Positions 22,378 through 34,864 of a stretch of 64,000 nucleotides of DNA are shown piece by piece (within the stretch, counting starts at the first letter, position 1; the number at the start of each line of letters is the position of its first letter). Origin of the DNA: Astropecten irregularis (Eukaryota > Echinodermata > Asteroidea > Paxillosida > Astropectinidae); assembly GCA_963971285.1 (NCBI GenBank), contig OZ020258.1, positions 7,832,614-7,896,613 on the forward strand, read 5' to 3'. A model generated the notes under the pieces. The model saw nothing but the letters and a program-made list of their open reading frames with translations. It was not told the DNA's origin and made no database searches. A program made the translations under genes and the position numbers.

Positions 22378-25300
22378 TTGACATTTCTCCCTCAATACTT
22401 AGGCAATCGAGCTGAAACTTGCACGAAATGTAGCCCCAGATGTTCTCTACAGGAAAGTATGAGCTGTGCCAAATTCCAAAGTCATGTTCATGGCCGAAAA
22501 TCCAAGTATAGCACCACACGCTATGCGACAAAACGGCAGAGTACGCGGCAAAACAAAACCTGCACTTAGACTATGAGACACTTTTTTCTGTTAGAGTTTG
22601 AAATTTCTCCCTCAATACAGAGGCAATCGAGCTGAAACTTGCACGAAATGTAGCCCCAGATGTACTCTAAATGAAAGTATGAGCTGTGCCAAATTCCAAA
22701 GTCATGTTCATGGCCGAAAATCCAAGTATAGCACCACACGCTATGCAACAAAACGGCAGAGCACGCGGCAAAAAAAAAACCTGCACTTAGACTATGAGAC
22801 ACTTTTTTTCTGATAGAGTTTGAAATTTCTCCCTCAATACTTAGGCAATCAAGCTGAAACTTGCACGAAATGTAGCCACAGATGTTCTCTACAGGAAAAT
22901 ATAAGCTGTGCCAAATTCCAAAGTCATGTTCATGGCCGAAAATCCAAGTATAGCACCACACGCTATGCGACAAAACGGCAGAGCAGTCGGCAGAAAAACT
23001 GCACTTAGACTATGAGACACTTTTTTCTGCTAGAGTTTGAAATTTCTCCCTCAATACTGAGGCCATCGAGCTGAAACTTGCACGAAATGTAGCCCCATAT
23101 GTAATCTACAGGAAAGTATGAGCAGTGCCAAATTCCAAAGTCATGTTCATGGCCGAAAATCCAAGTATAGCACCACACGCTATGCAACAAAACGGCAGAG
23201 CACGCGGCAAAAAAAAAACCTGCACTTAGACTATGAGACACTTTTTTCTGCTAGAGTTTAAAATTTCTCCCTCAATACTTAGGCAATCGAGCTGAAACTT
23301 GCACGAAATGTAGCCCCAGATGTAATCTACAGGAAAATATGAGCAGTGCCAAATTCCAAAGTCATGTTCATGGCCGAAAATCCAAGTATATCACCACACG
23401 CTATGCAACAAAACGGCAGAGCACGCGGCAAAAAAAAAACCTGCACTTAGACTATGAGACACTTTTTTTCTGCTAGAGTTTGAAATTTCTCCCTCAATAC
23501 TTTGGCAATCGAGCTGAAACTTGCACGAAATGTAGCCCTACATGTTCTCTACAGGAAAGTATGAGCTGTGCAAAATTCCAAAGTCATATTCATGGCCGAA
23601 AATCCAAGTATAGCACCACACGCTATGCGACAAAACGGCAGAGCAGTCGGCAGAAAAACTGCACTTAGACTATGAGACACTTTTTTCTGCTAGAGTTTGA
23701 AATTTCTCCCTCAATACTTAGGCAATCGAGCTGAAACTTGCACGAAATGTAGCCACAGATGTTCTCTACAGGAAAGTATGAGCTGTGCCAAATTCCAAAG
23801 TCATGTTCATGGCCGAAAATCCAAGTATAGCACCACACGCTATGCAACAAAACGGCAGAGCACGCGGCAAAAAAAAAACCTGCACTTAGACTATGAGACA
23901 CTTTTTTCTGTTAGAGTTTGAAATTTCTCCCTCAATACTTAGGCAATCGAGCTGAAACTTGCACGAAATGTAGCCCCAGATGTACTCTACAGGAAAATAT
24001 GAGCTGTGCCAAATTCCAAAGTCATGTCATGGCCGAAAATCCAAGTATAGCACCACACGCTATGCGACAAAACGGCAGAGCAGTCGGCAGAAAAACTGCA
24101 CTTAGACTATGAGACACTTTTTTCTGCTAGAGTTTGAAATTTCTCCCTCAATACTTAGGCAACCGAGCTGAAACTTGCACGAAATGTAGCCCCAGGTGTT
24201 CTCTACAGGAAATTATGAGCTGTGCCAAATTCCAAAGTCTTGTCATGGCCGAAAATCCAAGTATAGCACCACACGCTATGCGACAAAACGGTAGAGCACG
24301 CGGCAAAAAAAAACCTGCACTTAGAGTATGAGACACTTTTTTCTGTTAGAGTTTGAAATTTCTCCCTCAATACTTAGGCAATCGAGCTGAAACTTGCACG
24401 AAACGTAGCCCCAGATGTACTCTACAGGAAAATATGAGCTGTGCCAAATTCCAAAGTCATGTTCATGGCCGAAAATCCAAGTATAGCACCACACGCTATG
24501 CGACAAAACGGCAGAGCAGTCGGCAGAAAAACTGCACTTAGACTATGAGACACTTTTTTCTGCTAGAGTTTGAAATTTCTCCCTCAATACTGAGGCCATC
24601 GAGCTAAAACTTGCACGAAATGTAGCCCCAGATGTAATCTACAGGAAAGTATGAGCAGTGCCAAATTCCAACGTCATGTTCATGGCCGAAAATCCAAGTA
24701 TAGCACCACACGCTATGCAACAAAACGGCAGAGCACGCGGCAAAAAAAAAAACCTGCACTTAGACTATGAGACACTTTTTTCTGCTAGAGTTTAAAATTT
24801 CTCCCTCAATACTTAGGCAATCGAGCTGAAACTTGCACGAAATGTAGCCCCAGATGTAATCTACAGGAAAATATGAGCAGTGCCAAATTCCAAAGTCATG
24901 TTCATGGCCGAAAATCCAAGTATATCACCACACGCTATGCAACAAAACGGCAGAGCACGCGGCAAAAAAAAAACCTGCACTTAGACTATGAGACACTTTT
25001 TTTCTGCTAGAGTTTGAAATTTCTCCCTCAAAACTTAGGCAATCGAGCTGAAACTTGCACGAAATGTAGCCCTACATGTTCCCTACAGGAAAGAATGAGC
25101 TGTGCCAAATTCCAAAGTCATGTTCATGGCCGAAAATCCGAGTATAGCACCACACGCTATGCGACAAACGCCAGAGCAGTCGGCAGAAAAACTGCACTTA
25201 GACTATGAGACACTTTTTTCTGCTAGAGTTTGACATTTCTCCCTCAATACTTAGGCAATCGAGCTGAAACTTGCACGAAATGTAGCCCCAGATGTTCTCT

Positions 25301-26109
25301 ACAGGAAAGTATGAGCTGTGCCAAATTCCAAAGTCATGTTCATGGCCGAAAATCCAAGTATAGCACCACACGCTATGCGACAAAACGGTAGAGCACGCGG
25401 CAAAAAAAAACCTGCACTTAGAGTATGAGACACTTTTTTCTGTTAGAGTTTGAAATTTCTCCCTCAATACTTAGGCAATCGAGCTGAAACTTGCACGAAA
25501 CGTAGCCCCAGATGTACTCTACAGGAAAATATGAGCTGTGCCAAATTCCAAAGTCATGTTCATGGCCGAAAATCCAAGTATAGCACCACACGCTATGCGA
25601 CAAAACGGCAGAGCAGTCGGCAGAAAAACTGCACTTAGACTATGAGACACTTTTTTCTGCTAGAGTTTGAAATTTCTCCCTCAATACTGAGGCCATCGAG
25701 CTAAAACTTGCACGAAATGTAGCCCCAGATGTAATCTACAGGAAAGTATGAGCAGTGCCAAATTCCAAAGTCATGTTCATGGCCGAAAATCCAAGTATAG
25801 CACCACACGCTATGCAACAAAACGGCAGAGCACGCGGCAAAAAAAAAACCTGCACTTAGACTATGAGACACTTTTTTCTGCTAGAGTTTAAAATTTCTCC
25901 CTCAATACTTAGGCAATCGAGCTGAAACTTGCACGAAATGTAGCCCCAGATGTAATCTACAGGAAAATATGAGCAGTGCCAAATTCCAAAGTCATGTTCA
26001 TGGCCGAAAATCCAAGTATATCACCACACGCTATGCAACAAAACGGCAGAGCACGCGGCAAAAAAAAAACCTGCACTTAGACTATGAGACACTTTTTTTC
26101 TGCTAGAGT
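22378..26109. repeat. 17-monomer tandem duplication, copy 2
   Basis: Starts: 22378, 22598, 22820, 23037, 23258, 23480, 23697, 23918, 24134, 24353, 24570, 24792, 25014, 25230, 25450, 25667, 25888, in the same subtype order as copy 1. The last monomer is an intact f (222 bp) instead of the chimera at 22162. The final part (24353 onward) is also the beginning of large copy A. Confidence 0.9.
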
Positions 26110-27205
26110 TTGAAATTTCTCCCTCAAAACTTAGGCAATCGAGCTGAAACTTGCACGAAATGTAGCCCTACATGTTCCCTACAGGAAAGAATGAGCTGTG
26201 CCAAATTCCAAAGTCATGTTCATGGCCGAAAATCCGAGTATAGCACCACACGCTATGCGACAAACGCCAGAGCAGTCGGCAGAAAAACTGCACTTAGACT
26301 ATGAGACACTTTTTTCTGCTAGAGTTTGACATTTCTCCCTCAATACTTAGGCAATCGAGCTGAAACTTGCACGAAATGTAGCCCCAGATGTTCTCTACAG
26401 GAAAGTATGAGCTGTGCCAAATTCCAAAGTCATGTTCATGGCCGAAAATCCAAGTATAGCACCACACGCTATGCGACAAAACGGTAGAGCACGCGGCAAA
26501 AAAAAACCTGCACTTAGAGTATGAGACACTTTTTTCTGTTAGAGTTTGAAATTTCTCCATCAATACTTAGGCAATCGAGCTGAAACTTGCACGAAACGTA
26601 GCCCCAGATGTACTCTACAGGAAAATATGAGCTGTGCCAAATTCCAAAGTCATGTTCATGGCCGAAAATCCAAGTATAGCACCACACGCTATGCGACAAA
26701 ACGGCAGAGCAGTCGGCAGAAAAACTGCACTTAGACTATGAGACACTTTTTTCTGCTAGAGTTTGAAATTTCTCCCTCAATACTGAGGCCATCGAGCTAA
26801 AACTTGCACGAAATGTAGCCCCAGATGTAATCTACAGGAAAGTATGAGCAGTGCCAAATTCCAAAGTCATGTTCATGGCCGAAAATCCAAGTATAGCACC
26901 ACACGCTATGCAACAAAACGGCAGAGCACGCGGCAAAAAAAAAACCTGCACTTAGACTATGAGACACTTTTTTCTGCTAGAGTTTAAAATTTCTCCCTCA
27001 ATACTTAGGCAATCGAGCTGAAACTTGCACGAAATGTAGCCCCAGATGTAATCTACAGGAAAATATGAGCAGTGCCAAATTCCAAAGTCATGTTCATGGC
27101 CGAAAATCCAAGTATATCACCACACGCTATGCAACAAAACGGCAGAGCACGCGGCAAAAAAAAAACCTGCACTTAGACTATGAGACACTTTTTTTCTGCT
27201 AGAGT
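25014..27205. repeat. 5-monomer HOR of 1,096 bp, two copies (a* b3 d1 g f)
   Basis: Starts: 25014, 25230, 25450, 25667, 25888; 26110, 26326, 26546, 26763, 26984. A further a* at 27206 opens the next block. All a* monomers share AAAGAATGAGC. The second d1 has CTCCATCAATAC. In copy B the same block is at 44947-47138. Confidence 0.9.
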
Positions 27206-28517
27206 TTGAAATTTCTCCCTCAAAACTTAGGCAATCGAGCTGAAACTTGCACGAAATGTAGCCCTACATGTTCCCTACAGGAAAGAATGAGCTGTGCCAA
27301 ATTCCAAAGTCATGTTCATGGCCGAAAATCTGAGTATAGCACCACACGCTATGCGACAAACGCCAGAGCAGTCGGCAGAAAAACTGCACTTAGACTATGA
27401 GACACTTTTTTCTGCTAGAGTTTGACATTTCTCCCTCAATACTTAGGCAATCGAGCTGAAACTTGCACGAAATGTAGCCCCAGATGTTCTCTACAGGAAA
27501 GTATGAGCTGTGCCAAATTCCAAAGTCATGTTCATGGCCGAAAATCCAAGTATAGCACCACACGCTATGCGACAAAACGGCAGAGCACGCGGCAAAACAA
27601 AACCTGCACTTAGACTATGAGACACTTTTTTCTGTTAGAGTTTGAAATTTCTCCCTCAATACAGAGGCAATCGAGCTGAAACTTGCACGAAATGTAGCCC
27701 CAGATGTACTCTAAATGAAAGTATGAGCTGTGCCAAATTCCAAAGTCATGTTCATGGCCGAAAATCCAAGTATAGCACCACACGCTATGCGACAAAACGG
27801 CAGAGCAGTCGGCAGAAAAACTGCACTTAGACTATGAGACACTTTTTTCTGCTAGAGTTTGAAATTTCTCCCTCAATACTGAGGCCATCGAGCTGAAACT
27901 TGCACGAAATGTAGCCCCAGATGTAATCTACAGGAAAGTATGAGCAGTGCCAAATTCCAAAGTCATGTTCATGGCCGAAAATCCAAGTATAGCACCACAC
28001 GCTATGCAACAAAACGGCAGAGCACGCGGCAAAAAAAAAACCTGCACTTAGACTATGAGACACTTTTTTCTGATAGAGTTTGAAATTTCTCCCTCAATAC
28101 TTAGGCAATCGAGCTGAAACTTGCACGAAATGTAGCCACAGATGTTCTCTACAGGAAAATATAAGCTGTGCCAAATTCCAAAGTCATGTTCATGGCCGAA
28201 AATCCAAGTATAGCACCACACGCTATGCGACAAAACGGCAGAGCAGTCGGCAGAAAAACTGCACTTAGACTATGAGACACTTTTTTCTGCTAGAGTTTGA
28301 AATTTCTCCCTCAATACTGAGGCCATCGAGCTGAAACTTGCACGAAATGTAGCCCCATATGTAATCTACAGGAAAGTATGAGCAGTGCCAAATTCCAAAG
28401 TCATGTTCATGGCCGAAAATCCAAGTATAGCACCACACGCTATGCAACAAAACGGCAGAGCACGCGGCAAAAAAAAAACCTGCACTTAGACTATGAGACA
28501 CTTTTTTCTGCTAGAGT

Positions 28518-28734
28518 TTAAAATTTCTCCCTCAATACTTAGGCAATCGAGCTGAAACTTGCACGAAATGTAGCCCCAGATGTAATCTACAGGAAAATAT
28601 GAGCTGTGTCAAATTCCAAAGTCATGTTCATGGCCGAAAATCCAAGTATAGCACCACACGCTATGCGACAAAACGGCAGAGCAGTCGGCAGAAAAACTGC
28701 ACTTAGACTATGAGACACTTTTTTCTGCTAGAGT
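28518..28734. repeat. Chimeric monomer f/h2
   Basis: Begins as f (TTTAAAATTTC, TGTAATCTACAGG, AAAATATG). From GAGCTGTGTCAAATTCC it follows h2 and ends with GCAGTCGGCAG. The related stretch at 42751-43627 keeps f l k h2 as four separate monomers, so about three monomers are missing here. Shared with 48451 in copy B. Confidence 0.84.
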
Positions 28735-28952
28735 TTGAAATTTCTCCCTCAATACTGAGGCCATCGAGCTGAAACTTGCACGAAATGTAGCCCTACATGT
28801 TCTCTACAGGAAAGTATGAGCTGTGCCAAATTCCAAAGTCATATTCATGGCCGAAAATCCAAGTATAGCACCACACGCTATGCGACAAAACGGCAGAGCA
28901 GTCGGCAGAAAAACTGCACTTAGACTATGAGACACTTTTTTTCTGCTAGAGT
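28735..28952. repeat. Chimeric monomer g/l
   Basis: Begins as g (CTGAGGCCATCG). It becomes l at GCCCTACATGTTCTC and CATATTCATGG, with a GCAGTCGGCAG end and a seven-T run. The same chimera occurs at 43628, 48668 and 61809, so it marks four homologous points in the two large copies. Confidence 0.85.
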
Positions 28953-29610
28953 TTGAAATTTCTCCCTCAATACTTAGGCAATCGAGCTGAAACTTGCACG
29001 AAATGTAGCCACAGATGTTCTCTAAAGGAAAGTATGAGCTCTGCCAAATTCCAAAGTCATGTTCATGGCCGAAAATCCAAGTATAGCACCACACGCTATG
29101 CGACAAAACGGCAGAGCACGCGGCAAAAAAAAAACTGCACTTAGACTATGAGACACTTTTTTCTGTTAGAATTTGAAATTTCTCCCTCAATACAGAGGCA
29201 ATCGAGCTGAAACTTGCACGAAATGTAGCCCCAGATGTACTCTAAATGAAAGTATGAGCTGTGTCAAATTTCAAAGTCATGTTCATGGCTGAAAATCCAA
29301 GTATAGCACCACACGCTATGCGACAAAACGGCAGAGCAGTCGGCAGAAAAACTGCACTTAGACTATGAGACACTTTTTTCTGCTAGAGTTTGAAATTTCT
29401 CCCTCAATACTGAGGCCATCGAGCTGAAACTTGCAAGAAATGTAGCCCCATATGTAATCTACAGGAAAGTATGAGCAGTGCCAAATTCCAAAGTCATGTT
29501 CATGGCCGAAAATCCAAGTATAGCACCACACGCTATGCAACAAAACGGCAGAGCACGCGGCAAAAAAAAAACCTGCACTTAGACTATGAGACACTTTTTT
29601 CTGCTAGAGT

Positions 29611-29826
29611 TTAAAATTTCTCCCTCAATACTTAGGCAATCGAGCTGAAACTTGCACGAAATGTAGCCCTAGATGTAATCTACAGGAAAATATGAGCACT
29701 GCCAAATTCCAAAGTCATGTTCATGGCCGAAAATCCAAGTATATCACCACACGCTATGCGACAAACGCCAGAGCAGTCGGCAGAAAAACTGCACTTAGAC
29801 TATGAGACACTTTTTTCTGCTAGAGT
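29611..29826. repeat. Chimeric monomer f/d2
   Basis: Left part f (TTTAAAATTTC, TGTAATC, with private GCCCTAGATG). Right part d2 (GAGCACTGCC, TATATC, GACAAACGCCAG). Copies at 49544 and 62685 share the private CCCTAGATG, tying the three regions to one ancestor. Confidence 0.84.
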
Positions 29827-30046
29827 TTGACATTTCTCCCTCAATACAGAGGCAATCGAGCTGAAACTTGCACGAAATGTAGCCCCAGATGTTCTCTACA
29901 GGAAAGTATGAGCTGTGCCAAATTCCAAAGTCATGTTCATGGCCGAAAATCCAAGTATAGCACCACACGCTATGCGACAAAACGGCAGAGCACGCGGCAA
30001 AAAAAAAACTGCACTTAGACTATGAGACACTTTTTTCTGTTAGAAT

Positions 30047-33000
30047 TTGAAATTTCTCCCTCAATACAGAGGCAATCGAGCTGAAACTTGCACGAAATGT
30101 AGCCCCAGATGTACTCTAAATGAAAGTATGAGCTCTGTCAAATTCCAAGGTCATGTTCATGGCCGAAAATCCAAGTATAGCACCACACGCTATGCGACAA
30201 AACGGCAGAGCAGTCGGCAGAAAAACTGCACTTAGACTATGAGACACTTTTTCTCTGCTAGAGTTTGAAACTTCTCCCTCAATACTGAGGCCATCGAGCT
30301 GAAACTTGCACGAAATGTAGCCCCCGATGTAATCTACAGGAAAGTATGAGCAGTGCCAAATTCCAAAGTCATGTTCATGGCCGAAAATCCAAGTATAGCA
30401 CCACACGCTATGCAACAAAACGGCAGAGCACGCGGCAAAAAAAAAACCTGCACTTAGACTATGAGACACTTTTTTCTGTTAGAGTTTGAAATTTCTCCCT
30501 CAATACTTAGGCAATCGAGCTGAAACTTGCACGAAATGTAGCCCCAGATGTAATCTACAGGAAAATATGAGCTGTGCCAAATTCCAAAGTCATGTTCATG
30601 GCCGAAAATCCAAGTATAGCACCACACGCTATGCGACAAAACGGCAGAGCAGTCGGCAGAAAAACTGCACTTAGACTATGAGACACTTTTTTCTGCTAGA
30701 GTTTGAAATTTCTCCCTCAATACTTAGGCAACCGAGCTGAAACTTGCAAGAAATGTAGCCCCGGATGTAATCTACAGGAAAGTATGAGCAGTGCCAAATT
30801 CCAAAGTCATGTTCATGGCCGAAAATCCAAGTATAGCACCACACGCTATGCAACAAAACGGCAGAGCACGCGACAAAAAAAAAACCTGCACTTAGACTAT
30901 GAGACACTTTTTTTCTGCTAGAGTTTAAAATTTCTCCCTCAATACTTAGGCAATCGAGCTGAAACTTGCACGAAATGTAGCCCCAGATGTAATCTACAGG
31001 AAAATATGAGCAGTGCCAAATTCCAAAGTCATGTTCATGGCCGAAAATCCAAGTATATCACTACACGCTATGCAACAAAACGGCAGAGCAAGCGGCAAAA
31101 AAAAACCTGCACTAAGACTATGAGACACTTTTTTCTGATAGAGTTTGAAATTTCTCCCTCAAAACTTAGGCAATCGAGCTGAAACTTGCACGAAATGTAG
31201 CCCTACATGTTCCCTACAGGAAAGTATGAGCTGTGCCAAATTCCAAAGTCATGTTCATGGCCGAAAATCCGAGTATAGCACCACACGCTATGCGACAAAC
31301 GCCAGAGCAGTCGGCAGAAAAACTGCACTTAGACTATGAGACACTTTTTTCTGCTAGAGTTTGACATTTCTCCCTCAATACTTAGGCAATCGAGCTGAAA
31401 CTTGCACGAAATGTAGCCCCAGATGTAATCTACAGGAAAATATGAGCAGTGCCAAATTCCAAAGTCATGTTCATGGCCGAAAATCCAAGTATATCACCAC
31501 ACGCTATGCAACAAAACGGCAGAGCACGCGGCAAAAAAAAAACCTGCACTTAGACTATGAGACACTTTTTTCTGCTAGAGTTTGAAATTTCTCCCTCAAT
31601 ACTTAGGCAATCGAGCTGAAACTTGCACGAAATGTAGCCCTACATGTTCTCTACGGGAATGTATGAGCTGTGCCAAATTCCAAAGTCATGTTCATGGCCG
31701 AAAATCCGAGTATAGCACCACACGCTATGCGACAAACGCCAGAGCAGTCGGCAGAAAAACTGCACTTAGACTATGAGACACTTTTTTCTGCTAGAGTTTG
31801 ACATTTCTCCCTCAATACTTAGGCAATCGAGCTGAAACTTGCACGAAATGTAGCCCCAGATGTTCTCTACAGGAAATTATGAGCTGTGCCAAATTCCAAA
31901 GTCATGTTCATGGCCGAAAATCCAAGTATAGCACCACACGCTATGCGACAAAACGGCAGAGCACGCGGCAAAAAAAAAACTGCACTTAGACTATGAGACA
32001 CTTTTTTCTGTTAGAATTTGAAATTTCTCCCTCAATACAGAGGCAATCGAGCTGAAACTTGCACGAAATGTAGCCCCAGATGTACTCTAAATGAAAGTAT
32101 GAGCTGTGCCAAATTCAAAAGTCATGTTCATGGCCGAAAATCCAAGTATAGCACCACACGCTATGCGACAAAACGGCAGAGCAGTCGGCAGAAAAACTGC
32201 ACTTAGACTATGAGACACTTTTTCTCTGCTAGAGTTTGAAATTTCTCCCTCAATACTGAGGCCATCGAGCTGAAACTTGCACGAAATGTAGCCCCCGATG
32301 TAATCTACAGGAAAGTATGAGCAGTGCCAAATTCCAAAGTCATGTTCATGGCCGAAAATCCAAGTATAGCACCACACGCTATGCAACAAAACGGCAGAGC
32401 ACGCGGCAAAAAAAAAACCTGCACTTAGACTATGAGACACTTTTTTCTGTTAGAGTTTGAAATTTCTCCCTCAATACTTAGGCAATCGAGCTGAAACTTG
32501 CACGAAATGTAGCCCCAGATGTACTCTACAGGAAAATATGAGCTGTGCCAAATTCCAAAGTCATGTTCATGGCCGAAAATCCAAGTATAGCACCACACGC
32601 TATGCGACAAAACGGCAGAGCAGTCGGCAGAAAAACTGCACTTAGACTATGAGACACTTTTTTCTGCTAGAGTTTGAAATTTCTCCCTCAATACTTAGGC
32701 AACCGAGCTGAAACTTGCACGAAATGTAGCCCCAGATGTAATCTACAGGAAAGTATGAGCAGTGCCAAATTCCAAAGTCATGTTCATGGCCGAAAATCCA
32801 AGTATAGCACCACACGCTATGCAACAAAACGGCAGAGCACGCGACAAAAAAAAAACCTGCACTTAGACTATGAGACACTTTTTTTCTGCTAGAGTTTAAA
32901 ATTTCTCCCTCAATACTTAGGCAATCGAGCTGAAACTTGCACGAAATGTAGCCCCAGATGTAATCTACAGGAAAATATGAGCAGTGCCAAATTCCAAAGT

Positions 33001-33990
33001 CATGTTCATGGCCGAAAATCCAAGTATATCACTACACGCTATGCAACAAAACGGCAGAGCAAGCGGCAAAAAAAAACCTGCACTAAGACTATGAGACACT
33101 TTTTTCTGATAGAGTTTGAAATTTCTCCCTCAAAACTTAGGCAATCGAGCTGAAACTTGCACGAAATGTAGCCCTACATGTTCCCTACAGGAAAGTATGA
33201 GCTGTGCCAAATTCCAAAGTCATGTTCATGGCCGAAAATCCGAGTATAGCACCACACGCTATGCGACAAACGCCAGAGCAGTCGGCAGAAAAACTGCACT
33301 TAGACTATGAGACACTTTTTTCTGCTAGAGTTTGACATTTCTCCCTCAATACTTAGGCAATCGAGCTGAAACTTGCACGAAATGTAGCCCCAGATGTAAT
33401 CTACAGGAAAATATGAGCAGTGCCAAATTCCAAAGTCATGTTCATGGCCGAAAATCCAAGTATATCACCACACGCTATGCAACAAAACGGCAGAGCACGC
33501 GGCAAAAAAAAAACCTGCACTTAGACTATGAGACACTTTTTTCTGCTAGAGTTTGAAATTTCTCCCTCAATACTTAGGCAATCGAGCTGAAACTTGCACG
33601 AAATGTAGCCCTACATGTTCTCTTTTCAGGAAAGTATGAGCTGTGCCAAATTCCAAAGTCATGTTCATGGCCGAAAATCCGAGTATAGCACCACACGCTA
33701 TGCGACAAACGCCAGAGCAGTCGGCAGAAAAACTGCACTTAGACTATGAGACACTTTTTTCTGCTAGAGTTTGACATTTCTCCCTCAATACTTAGGCAAT
33801 CGAGCTGAAACTTGCACGAAATGTAGCCCCAGATGTTCTCTACAGGAAAGTATGAGCTGTGCCAAATTCCAAAGTCATGTTCATGGCCGAAAATCCAAGT
33901 ATAGCACCACACGCTATGCGACAAAACGGTAGAGCACGCGGCAAAAAAAAAACTGCACTTAGACTATGAGACACTTTTTTCTGATAGAAT
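30047..33990. repeat. 9-monomer HOR, copies 1 and 2 (1,971 and 1,973 bp)
   Basis: Order: h2 g i n f a b/f l/a b4. Copy 1: 30047, 30265, 30486, 30703, 30925, 31145, 31361, 31582, 31798. Copy 2: 32018, 32236, 32457, 32674, 32896, 33116, 33332, 33553, 33771. The offset is 1,971 bp until the l/a at 33553, where CTCTTTTCAGG replaces CTCTACAGG (+2 bp). Shared marks are TATATCACTACAC, GCAAGCGGC with CTGCACTAAGAC in f, and TTTTTCTCTGCTAG before g. Confidence 0.92.
30703..30924. repeat. Exemplar monomer, subtype n (222 bp)
   Basis: Combines CAACCGAG (c-like) with TGTAATCTACAGG, AAAGTATGAGCAG, TATAGC (g-like) and an end GCACGCGACA plus A tract. It is probably an old c/g chimera now fixed inside the 9-mer. 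Copies: 32674, 35082, 37053, 50636, 52607, 55015, 63779. Some have TTGCAAGAAATG and others TTGCACGAAATG. Confidence 0.82.
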
Positions 33991-34864
33991 TTGAAATTTC
34001 TCCCTCAATACAGAGGCAATCGAGCTGAAACTTGCACGAAATGTAGCCCCAGATGTACTCTAAATGAAAGTATGAGCTGTGCCAAATTCAAAAGTCATGT
34101 TCATGGCCGAAAATCCAAGTATAGCACCACACGCTATGCGACAAAACGGCAGAGCAGTCGGCAGAAAAACTGCACTTAGACTATGAGACACTTTTTTCTG
34201 CTAGAGTTTGAAATTTCTCCCTCAATACTGAGGCCATCGAGCTGAAACTTGCACGAAATGTAGCCCCCGATGTAATCTACAGGAAAATATGAGCAGTGCC
34301 AAATTCCAAAGTCATGTTCATGGCCGAAAATCCAAGTATATCACCACACGCTATGCAACAAAACGGCAGAGCACGCGGCAAAAAAAAAACCTGCACTTAG
34401 ACTATGAGACACTTTTTTCTGCTAGAGTTTGAAATTTCTCCCTCAATACTTAGGCAATCGAGCTGAAACTTGCACGAAATGTAGCCCTACATGTTCTCTA
34501 CAGGAAAGTATGAGCTGTGCCAAATTCCAAAGTCATGTTCATGGCCGAAAATCCGAGTATAGCACCACACGCTATGCGACAAACGCCAGAGCAGTCGGCA
34601 GAAAAACTGCACTTAGACTATGAGACACTTTTTTCTGCTAGAGTTTGACATTTCTCCCTCAAAACTTAGGCAATCGAGCTGAAACTTGCACGAAATGTAG
34701 CCCCAGATGTTCTCTACAGGAAAGTATGAGCTGTGCCAAATTCCAAAGTCATGTTCATGGCCGAAAATCCAAGTATAGCACCACACGCTATGCGACAAAA
34801 CGGCAGAGCACGCGGCAAAAAAAAAACTGCACTTAGACTATGAGACACTTTTTTCTGTTAGAAT
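33991..34864. repeat. Deleted 9-mer (four monomers: h2, g/f, l/a, b4)
   Basis: Starts: 33991, 34208, 34429, 34645. Relative to the full 9-mer, the run i n f a and one boundary are missing, replaced by the g/f chimera at 34208. The b4 at 34645 has CTCAAAACTTAGG. A second copy of the same deleted form is at 38368-39241, and both are found in copy B (53924 and 56330). Confidence 0.86.
34208..34428. repeat. Chimeric monomer g/f in the deleted 9-mer
   Basis: Left part g (CTGAGGCCATCG, CCCCCGATG). From AAAATATGAGCAG onward it follows the f-like b/f monomer (TATATCACC, A10). The switch lies in TGTAATCTACAGGAAA, identical in both parents. Five monomers of the 9-mer are lost. Same junction at 38585, 54141 and 56547. 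Confidence 0.85.

Larger units (their letters stand above)
27206..30046. repeat. Transitional block between the 5-mer and 9-mer HORs
   Basis: Starts: 27206 a*, 27422 b2, 27642 h, 27859 g, 28080 j, 28297 g, 28518 (f/h2), 28735 (g/l), 28953 k, 29173 h2, 29390 g, 29611 (f/d2), 29827 (e with A10 CTGCAC end). Three of these are chimeras. The h2 at 29173 has GTGTCAAATTTC and TGGCTGAAAATC; the g at 29390 has TTGCAAGAAATG. Copy B equivalent: 47139-49979. Confidence 0.86.
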
